From Siphonodentalium dalli (taxonomy: Eukaryota > Mollusca > Scaphopoda > Gadilida > Siphonodentaliidae): a DNA stretch of 64,000 nt. Position numbers and translations under genes: made by a program. This document shows positions 10,384-21,439 of the stretch, piece by piece. The notes below the pieces were generated by a model that worked only from the letters and a program-made list of their open reading frames with translations, searched no databases and was not told the origin of the DNA. The DNA is taken from NCBI GenBank assembly GCA_032622095.1, contig CP136066.1, positions 232,010,961 through 232,074,960 on the forward strand, in the 5' to 3' direction. Within the stretch, counting starts at the first letter, position 1, and each line of letters begins with the position of its first letter.

Positions 10384-11133
10384 CTGTAAGGAATGATGAG
10401 AAAGTAATTAAATGAGTTATGAGAGTAATGGTAAGTATAATACAGGTAGAGTTTGAGTGTAACATTGGTTTGGTTACAGAAGAATTATGTTTTCAGTTCT
10501 ACAGGAGGAATACTTTATTCAATACATTGAGGTACACTCCATATAACGGAATGGTAAATGCATTATAGAACATAACAAGGTCAGATATGTCAGGCAGCAT
10601 GAATAATGGAATTTAATGGTTAGAGTTAGTTTGGTTCTCCAACATACCGGTAAGCAAGGTATATATGCAGTCATAAAATAACATTTGATATATTCTCAGT
10701 CACCGACGCAATGAAATAAATGGCCCGCACTGGACGTTTTGATTTTGATTTGTTATACTCTGCATAAAAAAATAAGGGAAAACAAATATATATATAATGT
10801 AGATCCTTGCTATTTTACATTCCTTATGACGGAATGGTTAATAAATTATAAACATAATGGTGCATGATATGTTAGACAGCATGAATAATGGAGTGTCATG
10901 GTTAGAGTGTTTGGTTCACCAACATAACCGGTAAGTAAGTTATTTTCTACAACAACAAAAATAAGGGAAAAAATATTTAAAATTTTAGTTTTATTTAAAA
11001 CATTTTTTTCAAATTAAGGTATATATGTAGATCCTTGCTTTTTTATACATTCCATATGATGGAATTGTGAACAAATCATAGAACTATTTAATTCTCAGGC
11101 ATTGAAATAAATGGCCTGCATTGGACATGTTAA
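10384..11133. repeat. Intron/intergenic DNA with ~270-bp repeats
   Basis: Upstream of the NHL exon acceptor. A segment containing GGAATGGT, CAGCATGAATAATGGA and ACCGGTAAG occurs at about 10530-10670 and 10820-10945, with a partial copy near 11040-11090. An ATGAAATAAATGGCC repeat also occurs. No upstream exon of the NHL gene was recognised. Confidence 0.6.
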
Positions 11134-11602
11134 AGGTACTCAACCCGTAAAGAGTGTCCCCATCTCAACAGATTCCAACAACAACAATCCGATCAGAGGG
11201 TCCTATATTACTATTTCTTTGGCTTTGGGGGTAAAAAATATTTGATTCGAGTCGAGGAACCCATCAAACAAAGCTCAGAGTTATTAGATATTGATTTTTG
11301 AAAATTCTTATGTTCTCGAGATGAGTACTTATAACTGCCGTCAATTTGGTATCATGCTCGAGATTTTACGCCAAAATTCTATTCAAACAGACAAGGATGG
11401 ATAACTCTATAATCAAGTGGTAATAATTGACTACGTACTGGGCCAGGAAGAATTCCCGATAATGAAAAATAATAGATTTCTAAAATCGATATCTAACAAA
11501 TCTGAGCTTTGATGGGTGACTTCCTCGACTCGAATCAAATATTTTTGACCCCCGAAGCCATTGAAATAGTAATTGAGAGGAGTTTTATCGGGTTGAGTAC
11601 CT
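11134..11602. mobile_element. TTAA-flanked MITE, copy 1 (469 bp)
   Basis: Bounded by TTAA at 11130-11133 and 11603-11606, with termini AGGTACTCAACCCG and its reverse complement. The two halves are long imperfect inverted repeats (~170-200 bp each), both carrying AAAATATTTGATTCGAGTCG. No coding capacity. It sits inside a dispersed ATTGAAATAAATGGCC repeat whose uninterrupted copies exist near 8560 and 10708. TTAA duplication fits piggyBac-type or Kolobok-type transposition; which one is not decided. A second copy lies inverted at 43315-43794. Confidence 0.9.
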
Positions 11603-11606
11603 TTAA

Positions 11607-12229
11607 ACTGTTTGTTTCAATTTTTAATATTATAACCAAAAAAAGCAAGGGAAAAAAATTGGAACTGTTTTTGGTATTTTTTATTACCAACATGTCCAAA
11701 AGTATCGAGCATTAATCGACAAATACATGAACTCTTAACATCATCTCTGTGTAGCTTGTGAAGAGTAACTATCATGTATATGCACAGTGACATAGAACAT
11801 GAATTAGGTGACTGCATTGAAGAAAATAATTAGCTGACCCTCATTGTCACCCCCTGGGAACCGGTCCTGCTAGAAACAATTACACCTGTTTGGATCCAAA
11901 TCGATTACATCTGACCGCCCGATACGCGACAGAATTAATTTGTCTTGGATGCAGTCGCATTTGTCAAGACAGAAGACTCAATAGGTACCACAGGTACGTC
12001 TATGCATCCTTATCTGGCACCTTGCATATCCAAGATATCCATTTTACACAATCTTAGCCACATAAGTAGTCATTAGTAAACACGGACGAACGAACGACGG
12101 ATGGTTGATCCGGACGTCGGCATTATGTACATGGTATGGGTACACATAAAAAAACTAGATTACTTCCATCTTGTGGTCATCTCAAAGATCCATGTGAAGT
12201 TTAGAGACGATCGAACAAGTAGGGTGTCG
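11607..12229. other. Non-coding stretch
   Basis: The start completes the dispersed repeat broken by the MITE. The rest is unassigned sequence with GGACGAACGAACGACGGATGG near 12090 (a GGAC-type simple motif resembling that at 54110 and 60343). No gene, RNA or element boundary seen. Confidence 0.5.
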
Positions 12230-13345
12230 TCTGAAGGGTGTACCAAATGATTTAGTCATGCAAAGGAGTAAAATCCAAGATGGCCACTGGGACCATGTTT
12301 TTCAACAAAATTAGAAAAACTTGATGGCTCCAATCTAGAGGTCACCCCGATGATCCATATGAAGTTTGGTGATGATCAGATGAAGGAAGTGGTCTGTAGG
12401 TTGTGCCCAAGGATATAGTCATGCATAGAGTAAAATCCAACATGGCTGCCAGCAGCCATGTTTTCATTGCTGCCGGCAGCCATGCTTTAAGGCCGAATGA
12501 CCCCAAAATTACTCGTTCACATCTACATGTCCATGACAAATTTCATAATGATCCGACCAAAGGTATGACCTGTAGCCCATGCCAAAGGATTTATTCATGC
12601 ATGGAGTAAAATCCAAGATACCGTTATCCGAATGAGCTCCAAAATGACTCAATCCCATCTACCCTGCTTGACAAAACAAGTGTCCACCTAACCGCGGTGC
12701 AGTTAGTGTTGCCACTGCGGCTGAAATGCAACTACACCTTGGCTCCACCGGCTAACTACAGTTGGGCCGCGGTGTACTTGCCATTCGGCCATGGTGTAGT
12801 TGTCGCGGTGTACGTTCATTAAACTGAAAAAAGACGATACAAACCAGAAATCTAACCACGGTGTACATGCCGTTCAGCTGCGGTGTAGTTGCCTTTCGGC
12901 CGCAGTGTACATGCTGTTGGGCCATGGTGTACTTGCTGTTCGGCCGCGGTACTCAACTGCAGTTACAAACTCTGACACCGCAGCCGAACGGCAAATACAC
13001 CGCGGTGCCAATGGACACTTGTTTTGTCCAGCGGGGTACATGTCAATATTAACATCCACAACAAATTCCATGACGATCAGACGAACACTCCAGTCTGTAG
13101 CACATGCTAATGGATTGAATGTTGAAATCCGAGATGACCACTGGTGGTCATGTTTTTTATGCCGAATGACCCCAATATTACTCGTTCCAATCTACATGGA
13201 AATATCAACAGCCATGACAAATTCAAAATGATCCGACAAAAGGCCCATGCCAAAGGATTTAGTCATGCAAAGAGTAATATCCAAGATGGCTGCCGGCAGC
13301 CATGTTTTTGACCCCAAAATGACTCGTTCCTATCTATTTGTCAGT
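12230..13345. repeat. AGATGGC-family repeat array 2, interrupted by a MITE
   Basis: Monomers of the ~160-bp AGATGGC family cover about 12230-12661 and 13037-13345. Between them lies a 375-bp TA-flanked element inserted in the CCATCTACATGTC block of one monomer. Removing the element restores the normal monomer sequence. Open frames here are repeat artefacts. Confidence 0.85.
12662..13036. mobile_element. TA-flanked (Tc1/mariner-type) MITE with GC-rich minisatellite core
   Basis: TA lies at 12660-12661 and 13037-13038. Termini are CCCTGCTTGACAAAACAAG on the left and, reverse-complemented, CCCCGCTGGACAAAACAAG on the right, continuing into GTGTCC on both sides (about 22 of 24 bases match). The interior is a degenerate ~20-bp minisatellite built on GGCCGCGGTGTA, partly in inverted orientation at the right end. 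No coding frame is credible. The host site with one TA matches intact AGATGGC monomers. Confidence 0.88.
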
Positions 13346-13564
13346 GTTAACATCAACAGTTGAAGGTTTCAAAATTATCTCACTTTCAACTTACCTTTGT
13401 ATAAACGTGCTGCATTGACTAAAATCCGTATAAGTGCACATCCGCTTATGATCGAGGTTCGAATATATTATAAACCAATATAAGATTATGATGAATGTTA
13501 TTTTCCAAATTGCAAAAAAAAAAGGAAAAATTTGAAAAAATTTAAGTTTTACGAATAACTGATA

Positions 13565-13730
13565 TTAATAATATTTCGATCAGAATTATCCCCTTCTAGC
13601 ATAATCAACTTGTCTGTGGTGGAGCGTAGCGAAACCATCCAATCAGATTAAATCAATTTAATCCCCCCCCCCACAGCTTGTGAGTGGACCACTCCACTAT
13701 CCTCACTTTCCTTCTGGCGATATACTGCAA
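13565..13730. repeat. Dispersed repeat, partner inverted at ~50524-50685
   Basis: About 160 bp including ATTATCCCCTTCTAGCATAA, GTGGAGCGTAGCGAAACC and the palindrome GTGAGTGGACCACTCCAC. The same sequence occurs in opposite orientation at about 50524-50685 with few differences apart from the length of a C run. The end palindrome suggests a mobile element, but ends are not fixed. Confidence 0.8.
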
Positions 13731-14820
13731 TACTGGGGCCACTTGCCCCTCAAGTGATATGCCATCATCACCAGTAGACTATATATACATGTGTATATAT
13801 TGGTTCAATCCTTAAAACCTTGATAGCAACTCGACAGATTTTTGATTGAAAATTTCGGAAAAACTTTATAATGATGGCATTGGTTCTTCTCCAACACATC
13901 CCAGCTTCCTGATAATATTTCACCAAATATTATACTGAGCAATAATACGCTAATACTAGAGCTGGTTGCCAAGTAACAAGAATTCATAAAGACCCCGGTG
14001 GAGCCATCATAGAGCGATCTACAATGTACCCCAGTGGGTATGTCTTTCCCATGTTGGACCCATCCTGACAACTGTCTTGGCATATATACTAATATAATGC
14101 ATTTTACAATTGACTATAGGGAACATAATGTTATGATCGCTCAAAAGAGAGACACACTGGCATATTTATTTGCACAACCATGGGTTAAGTAATAGCATAT
14201 TGGTGACTTGATATGCAAAATCCGATGAACGCGATAATCAATGAAAGTCAAGATGTTCACTCACAAAAGCATTTGCGCCTACATTTGTGCCTTCAAACAA
14301 GTGCACATCTACTGGAAAATAAAATCAATTGATATTATATATACTGTCGGATTGATAAGCATTAAAAGAAATGCCAAGTGTTTGTACATGTCCAACTGAC
14401 TTGAATAAAAGCTCGTCGATAATAAACCAGTATGACAGACCAGATTTGATAGTAAATAGCGGTTTTCTAAAATAAGTTATTTACTATCAGAAAAATAGGG
14501 GTTTGTTGCATACAAACTGGAATAAAAGCTAGATGTCATGTAGAGGCAACATTATACAAAATAATAATTAAATTACTCCATTGTTCATTACGTCACAGTA
14601 ACAATACAGCTAGTACTCCAACCACTTTTTAATTACATGGCCTACAGGCTCAGAGGACTTTAACCTGTTAATTAATGAATGGCACAAAGAGGTGTTAAAA
14701 GAATCCCTGCCAATTAACCATAAAGGACTCAATTAACTTGATTATCAAATGAGCCTCTGGCATTGGGAGGTGACATAATGATTTATATATTGACCAACCA
14801 CTGCCTTCTTAAAAAGAAAT
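13731..14820. other. AT-rich non-coding stretch
   Basis: No gene or repeat family recognised. An open frame at 13805-14083 (minus) has no recognisable domain and no splice or start context that would support it. Confidence 0.45.
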
Positions 14821-14829
14821 AAATACTTA

Positions 14830-17084
14830 TATTTGCGAACGAAAAGGACAGTTAGTTGAATCATTCACCATTGGATACTCAGAGAAGACGGTCGCACAAT
14901 ATTCTCTCTCCAGCCAACAGCAATCTATATCTCACACCTACACCGGTATCGTATCGCATTGTTTTCATTTTCGCACCTCGCAGTCAGCACCTGGCATTTT
15001 TTCACACCTCGCGCGTTCTCCATTGTATTGCAAATTAGACCTCTTTGTTAGACTTCGGAAACTAATTAATCCTTCCCCCAAAGTTGGACATTTGGCAAAA
15101 TTGTCACATAAATTGTACCACTACAGTCACTACCAAAATAAAACCAAGCATGGATTCAACAAATACCAATGATATAGCCGCTCAAATGGCAATAATGAAC
15201 GCTCAATCAGTAGCTCAAGCAGCTCAATCAGCAGCTCAAGCAGAAAATAATAACGCTCTAATAGCAAATTTAACCCGCGAAGTCGCAGAATTGCGCAAAG
15301 ATTTGAAAGCCAAAGACGAAATTATAAGGCGACTAGAAGGAAAGATGACATCGGAAGACAAGGAGAAGAAAGAAAAGAAAGAAAAGAAAAAAGATAAGGG
15401 TAAGCTCAAACCAAAACGCACCAGCACCAAACCCAGCACTCTCCCGGATTTTCAACCATCAACGAGCACTATCACTTACAATCCACCAACCCCAACCTTC
15501 AATACTCCTACAAGCAGAACTTCATCTCCCAAAGATAACAGAAGCACGGATTCTACAAAACAACTAGCCTCTGATTCCTTTGCTATCATTGATAAGGAAG
15601 ATGCCAACCCTGACCCTACCCCATGGAATCTTAAAAACAAACGAACAAAGAGGAAACTAGACAATGATTTCGAAAGCAATAACAAAAACCCACGATTCAA
15701 CAATAACCAGCCTAGTCAAAGATTATCCCTTACAACAGGTCAACCAATCCAAAAACTAACTCAGTTTGCAGAAAATGCTACATCCGACATGAAGAACAGC
15801 CCATTCTTTCTGAAAAATATCTTAAAGGAGCATAACTTTGAAACACAAGTAACCAAAAGCGGAAATCTACTAGTCTACCCAAGCGATCTAAAAACTAAAC
15901 TGTACCTAATGAACGAAGCCTCAAAGCACCACCCCATTCTATCAAAGGTCACGTTCCGCCCAACAAGGGGTAAAAGGGACCCACCAAACAATCGACACGT
16001 GGTAATTTGCGGAGTCGACCCCAAGACCCCGATTGAAGATATACAAATGGATATTGGACCCCAGTACGACGCTAGACGAATGTACTCCGCCAAACACAGT
16101 GATGCACCAACTAGAAAGATTAAAGTAACATGCCCTGATGAACAAAGTAAAGAGCGCATGCTCAAGGGGATCCAACTCGGGTCCTCCAGAAATAAATTCA
16201 AGGTAGTAGAATATAAGCCCCCTACACATATCACTCAATGTCTGAGGTGCTTCGGTTACCAACACAAAGTAGCCGGTTGCACCGCAGACAACGAACTATG
16301 CAAAAAATGTTCAGCACAGCACAATTACAAAACCTGCAACTCAACTACTATGAAATGCATCAACTGCGCAGGAGACCACCCGGCCTCCTTCAAAGGATGC
16401 AGAGCATATAAGGAAGAAGCAGAGATTAAGGAAAAAAGAAAGTTAACATACACCGCCGTGGCAAAGAAACCCATTGAACCAAGTGAAGCCATTAGATTCG
16501 CCGCAACAATAGTTGAATGCCTACGAGAATTCAAAACAAGTAATGATGATAATGCAATCCTACAGAATGTCACCAAAAAAGTTAGCCAACATTTTAAAAC
16601 AAACATCTTCAGTTCATGTGTTAGAGATTACACCCGTGAAATAAACAAAATCAATCAGAACTAATGACTAAATATTCTTCTCAAAACCATATCTATATTC
16701 AACAATCTTTACATTCAATAATGAAGATTTAAAAATAACCCATATCAACATTAATGGCCTCAGAGGTCACAAACAAGAAATAATAGAATATATCGAAGAT
16801 TACAAACCACATATAATAGCACTTAACGAAACAAAATTAGATCATAAATCAAAAATCCGTTTTCCAGGATTTAACTTAATACGAAAAGACCGCAATTGCC
16901 ACGGCGGAGGTGTTGCCTTCCTTATCCAACACGGCCTAAAATACAAACTTGTAGAAAATATCGCACCTATTGATAATGATGGAAATGTTATTAATGATGA
17001 AGTTATTGCTATAGATATCACTATTAACAACAAAAAAGTCACCATTATCTCCCTGTACTACCCGTACAAAAACTCCACATGTGA
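14830..17084 (+). mobile_element. Non-LTR retrotransposon 2, 5' portion (ORF1 and start of ORF2)
   Basis: A leader of ~300 bp precedes an intact ORF1 (15150-16664) and the N-terminal part of an APE endonuclease ORF2, which loses similarity at about 17080. Non-LTR copies are normally truncated at the 5' end; here the 5' part survives and the RT and 3' end are missing, so the loss is probably by later deletion or recombination. The sequence after the break is a different repeat (17085-17480). The 5' edge is approximate. Confidence 0.75.
15150..16664 (+). CDS. ORF1: Gag-like RNA-binding protein with PRE_C2HC and CCHC knuckles
   Basis: A 504-aa protein from the ATG at 15150 (the frame is open further up but only without ATG). 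Residues ~25-75 form an Ala/Gln-rich then heptad-like segment (LTREVAELRKDLKAKDEII), followed by a Lys/Glu tract and a Ser/Thr/Pro-rich linker. VVICGVDPKTPIEDI marks a PRE_C2HC-type domain, and three Cys/His knuckles follow: CLRCFGYQHKVAGC, CKKCSAQHNYKTC and CINCAGDHPASFKGC. Such proteins coat the element RNA and bring it to the nucleus. The stop codon overlaps a start in TAATG, a layout used by some non-LTR elements for coupled translation of ORF2. Confidence 0.88.
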   Translation: MDSTNTNDIAAQMAIMNAQSVAQAAQSAAQAENNNALIANLTREVAELRKDLKAKDEIIRRLEGKMTSEDKEKKEKKEKKKDKGKLKPKRTSTKPSTLPDFQPSTSTITYNPPTPTFNTPTSRTSSPKDNRSTDSTKQLASDSFAIIDKEDANPDPTPWNLKNKRTKRKLDNDFESNNKNPRFNNNQPSQRLSLTTGQPIQKLTQFAENATSDMKNSPFFLKNILKEHNFETQVTKSGNLLVYPSDLKTKLYLMNEASKHHPILSKVTFRPTRGKRDPPNNRHVVICGVDPKTPIEDIQMDIGPQYDARRMYSAKHSDAPTRKIKVTCPDEQSKERMLKGIQLGSSRNKFKVVEYKPPTHITQCLRCFGYQHKVAGCTADNELCKKCSAQHNYKTCNSTTMKCINCAGDHPASFKGCRAYKEEAEIKEKRKLTYTAVAKKPIEPSEAIRFAATIVECLREFKTSNDDNAILQNVTKKVSQHFKTNIFSSCVRDYTREINKINQN

Positions 17085-17115
17085 TCACAGTAGTTCTCAG
17101 GAGGAATCACAGTAG
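16672..17115 (+). pseudogene. ORF2 fragment: N-terminal APE endonuclease
   Basis: Open from just after a TAA at 16669-16671. It encodes THININGLRGHKQEIIEYI, IIALNETKLDHKSKIRFPGF, CHGGGVAFLIQHGL and IISLYYPYKN, the first ~125 residues of an endonuclease. The stretch ends at TAG 17113-17115 after ~12 unrelated residues. The ATG of the overlapping TAATG (16664) is in a different frame and reaches a stop after ~22 codons, so a small frame change separates it from the endonuclease frame. Confidence 0.82.
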
Positions 17116-17480
17116 TTTCTCAGGTGAAATGTATTTAAATTAGACTGCTGGGTGAGAAATAAGGTAGTTCTCCTGAGAAATAAATTTCTACCCTAAATTT
17201 AACATGAGAAATATTTCTCAGGAGAAATTTCACACATGAGTTTATGGTAGAATAGGGTAGAAATGAGTATTCTGGCTGCATTTTTATCAGAATATCTCAC
17301 AAATAATTCTAAGTCAGATTTCTCTGACACATAAGTATATGGTAGAATAGGGTAGAAAATGACTTAGAGTATTCTGGTCGGATTCCGGTCAGAATAAATC
17401 TCAAGAATATGAAGTCTAAGTCAGATTTCATGGTATTGGCCATATGGTAGAAATGACATACAGCACTGGCATAATAATGG
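17085..17480. repeat. Short repeats: TTCTCAGGAG motifs and ~100-bp tandem units
   Basis: The left part has repeated AGTTCTCAGGAG/AGAAATTTCTC motifs in both orientations. From ~17238 two ~105-bp units begin TATGGTAGAATAGGGTAGAA and contain CTAAGTCAGATTTC; a third partial unit begins near 17443. No coding sequence. Confidence 0.7.
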
Positions 17481-17495
17481 ATTAATCCCTATATT

Positions 17496-17880
17496 AAAGT
17501 GATGTGAAACACTCACTGAGGTGTTCCTAACGGAATAAAATATAATCATGACAAAATAAGTTATTTCATATATTTGATAACCAAATAGTCAGAAAACAGC
17601 TTCATTGCTATAAACGAATTATAAAAAGTGACTATTATTGGCGCAATTATAGTTGTAATGTTTATGCCGAATAAAGTAGTAAATATTTACATTTGTGCGT
17701 AGTTCAAACATTGTGTTCGCTGAAATATTATAGTCGATGTGGTTGGAACTTTCGACAATCTTAGTTCATTGCTACATTCTTCCAATGGGGATAGTGTTTG
17801 TATACTAACTGATTGTTTTTTTCTTTCAATGGTATAAGTACATGATATGTCTTTAAACATATTAATGCAAAATATAAACA
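17496..17880. repeat. Dispersed repeat, partner at ~38120-38500
   Basis: Begins TTAAAGTGATGTGAAACACTC and ends near a GTACATGATATGTCTTTAA block. The copy at about 38120-38500 is in the same order and orientation but diverged. The leading TTAA hints at a TTAA-type MITE, but I could not find a matching inverted right terminus. Confidence 0.6.
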
Positions 17881-18742
17881 CTTTTAAACCTTGTAGTGCT
17901 AAATTGAAATTTTTGCATGACTAAATCTAAATCCAGAGAGAATTTATCAAATAGAAATTGTCAGTTTGTATCCCTGTATTCTATATTCTTCATTGTATTG
18001 GACAATACAAATTTATTTACCATATACATAGATGTATACAAGTGTATGAACTGAATGAATGCTGTAGATATTATAAGGTTTTGTCACATAATTAGCCCCT
18101 AATTCTGGCCTCATATTTTTTAGTAAGACGCACGTTTATTATTGGCATGTACATAGAGCTTAGCGCAATGATATCGATGACAATGCCAAATATTTGTTAC
18201 TATGTTGATCAGAATATAATTATGATATTCAATTTGTGTTGAGTTAAAATATGTACTGTACTGACTTTGAGATAAACATGGGCGACAAGGGTGGTTTTTG
18301 TCAACATGAATAAGACAATTTAATATGGAACTATTTTTTCTTGAAGGTGTCTTTACTTCCTCTTTGGTTTTGATAAGGAAATCAATATAATTTTTTTTAA
18401 CCCCAGCCATATCGATATCCCATATCGATATCATTTTCCTTGCTAAAATGTGATTATGTGACAACATGGATCTCAAATTCATCTCAATTCTATACAGAAT
18501 TTATTAACCTCGGCCACTAAATTTGATTAGAGCCATTGAATCGCTAAAGCTTGGCTTCGCATCAAATTTTGTGCACTCTGGTTAATAAATTTCTGATAGA
18601 ATTGTGACTCATTAGAGATCTTCTATATATTATTATATACAAGTAATGCAAACAATTAGAAAAAAGTCAGATAAATTGTAATATATGCTTGGCCATTGAT
18701 TTGAATCATCATTAATAAAGTTCTAAACTTAACTAACATAAC
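17881..18742. repeat. AT-rich non-coding DNA with a small inverted repeat
   Basis: No gene seen. At about 18486-18604 a ~24-bp arm (ATTCTATACAGAATTTATTA and so on) pairs with its complement around a GGCTTCGC centre, giving a ~120-bp hairpin that resembles a small MITE. Confidence 0.5.
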
Positions 18743-18842
18743 TTGGTGCCTTCTGTCATAATTAGTCAGGCACCAGCTATTTTCTATGAGAGTTTAATGA
18801 CTGTTATTTCTCTTTTATACACATTTTATGATGTACCAACAG

Positions 18843-18991
18843 GGTCAGTGACCTGCCAGTGTGGCCATACCTGCCAAGCTATATATCAGGATTGTTGCTG
18901 GATCAGAGACAGTATAGGAGAGATAAAAACACTCGGCTCTAAAGTAAAACTGTATAAATTGCCTCCACAGATACATGATACCATATTATAG
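18843..18991 (+). CDS. Possible terminal exon with somatomedin-B-like cysteines
   Basis: A pyrimidine-rich tract ending in ACCAACAG precedes 18843. From there an open frame encodes VTCQCGHTCQAIYQDCCW and continues to TAG at 18989-18991. The C-x-C-x3-C and DCC spacing resembles a somatomedin-B fold, which occurs in many invertebrate extracellular proteins, but the domain is short of its usual cysteines. No companion exon was identified. It may be a chance or decayed exon. Confidence 0.22.
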
Positions 18992-19336
18992 GATATTGTT
19001 TATTTTCAATTAAGAGGCCTTGTAGGGCAGATCAATTTGCAATAATTAAAACATAGTAGAAAATAAAGTTAACATGATTGAGTTTGATTTGCACAAAATA
19101 TAATAATTAGTTTGTAAAATTTAATCACCATCCTTTCTCCTACACAATGCATAATTATGTGTTAATTATCTCAATTAATTCATAAAAAATATCAAATGTA
19201 GGAATATATCCATTGGTTTAGTGGATATTTAAATGAAATGATATGTGCTATTAGTTTATTGGATGTATATATACAAATTGTTATCATTTGGAATATGTGT
19301 TGTTTTAATCAAACAGTCACATACTCAAAAGTAGAG
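18992..19336. other. AT-rich non-coding stretch
   Basis: No gene, repeat family or element end recognised. Confidence 0.5.
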
Positions 19337-20620
19337 CGGACAAACTTAAAAAGCGCACTAGAAGTAGGAGTTTAGTCCATCGGCACAACACACGGGCTTG
19401 TGATACATCATTTTGAAAGTTATGACATTGTGCACCGGATAGGACCCGGTGTGAAATATACAAGTGATGCAAAAGATGATTTTGAGAGGTTTAAGCGACA
19501 AAAATCAGCAAAAATAGCTATTTTTTATAAATGTAGCTAAGAGCGACACAACTGTAGAGAAACACAATTTTTTTTACGCCAAGATATTGTAATTCTACAT
19601 ACTTCTATATTTCTAATATGATAGTGCTCGATTTCGTTGAAAGTTATCAACATTTCTGAGATTTATTGTAAAAATAGACAAAAAAACGAAAATTTTCAAT
19701 TTGTTTGGCCCACTTAATCAGCAATAGTTCAATATTGAATTGACTTGCGATCTTCAATATAGTGTAGAAAATTGCGGAGATATATTCCGCATATGACAAC
19801 ATGCTGTTTGTGTCAACCTATTCAATAAGTGATGTGTTATGTAAGATTGTTTCACCCCTCACCCCAAAATTCCGCAAAAAGTCACTGTTTTGGGGAAATT
19901 CGGCAGAACGAAACAAAAAATCAGAGAATTTGGAATATTTTCCTGCTAAGCTATAGCAGTCTACATACTTATAGATACCAAGTATGGTAACGACATGATT
20001 TCGTTGATAGATGGCAAAATGTCTGAGATTTATTGTGAAAATAGACAAAAACAAATGTTAATTTTCAATTGTTTTTCCCTCTTAATGGGTGATAATTCAA
20101 TATTGCTTTTAGAGGGATCTCAGAAATACCATGGACATTTGTGAAATTGTACATGGCATATGCTCATAGGCCAATTATGTCATCCTTTGGGATAGGTGTT
20201 GTATTGTGTAAGATTGTGTCACCCCATACCAAATAAATCAGCAATAAGTCAGGTTTTAGAACATTCGGCAGGACGGAAGAACTGGGATTATTCTGTGCTA
20301 TGATATATAGTATTGTACACACTTACTCCTAGATATATACCCAATTTGAAGATTTTGTTGATATAGATGCCAAGATTTCTGAGATTCATGGTGAAAGTAG
20401 ACCGAAAAATCATACATTTTAAATGTTTTTGCCCCTCTGCTCTATATATATGGGTGATAATTTATTTTTGTCTTTGAACAAGGATCTGTGGAAAGATTTC
20501 AACAGTTGTCAAGACATATATTATATATGACTGTTGATGCGTATTATCATCCACTGTCGTAGTTGCTGTGTTTGGTTACATTTATGTACCCCTTACCCCA
20601 TGCAATAAAATAGTAAACCG
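19337..20620. repeat. Left arm of foldback structure, ~360-bp subrepeats
   Basis: Subrepeat landmarks (ATTTATTGTGAAAATAGAC or close variants) lie near 19660, 20030 and 20385, giving a 350-370 bp period. The units have drifted by many substitutions. No coding frame of note. Confidence 0.75.
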
Positions 20621-21240
20621 CAAGATGAGACGAATACACGGAATATGACTATATATATATACATCCAAGCAGTATACATGTACATATACCTTCTCAAGGT
20701 GAGACAATGAAAAGTTATTTGAGTTGAAGAAAATGCAGCATTGCATATGTTAGCTTCGCATGATAGCTTCACATGTATAGGATTATATATGTAAAGAGAG
20801 GTTTTGCAAAATTACCACGAAATACGAACAAAGGCGAATCTTAAAAAATAACAATAAATACAAAAATTTATAAACGCATATGTAGCTGCCATCAAAACAA
20901 ATTGAAATATCTTGATGGTTATTATGTGTAAAGTTATCAAACGTGCAGCGAAATATAAATACGGACAATGGACACCATTTGTATAATGAACTACTATACA
21001 TATAAGAATTACGAGTAGCTTATAGTCTAGTCGTATGTGTTTCGAACGGTCTATTAAAACATATTTTCACGGAATTGACGACTACGAGTCCATTTGGGAG
21101 AAAATAGTGCCGTTCATTGCATTCAATCTTCTTGCCACACACAGTATTGTGATATAGTTATGTATTTAATTGTGTTGTTTACATGTCAAATATAGTCAGT
21201 TGTACACTAGATGAATGCACGCAAAGCTCGCGTGGCCATA

Positions 21241-21415
21241 TACTTGGTTTCTCAAATCCGTAATCGTAACTACAGATATTGAAAATCGACAACTGTTATA
21301 AAGAACACATATTCTAGTGATGTGCCCATATACTTGGTTTCTCGAATCCATAATCGTAACTACAGATATTTAAAATCGACAATTGTTAGAAAGAACACAT
21401 ATTCTAGTGATGTAC
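21241..21415. repeat. Two-copy ~90-bp tandem duplication
   Basis: TACTTGGTTTCTC through AACACATATTCTAGTGATGT occurs at about 21241-21322 and again at 21331-21414, with only a few mismatches. Non-coding. Confidence 0.85.
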
Positions 21416-21439
21416 CGGCAGCACCCTATTCGTAATTCA

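Noticed and set aside
15084-15149. Extended start of the ORF1 protein at 15084
   Set aside because: The codon there is TTG; the first ATG in frame at 15150 is preferred for a eukaryotic message.
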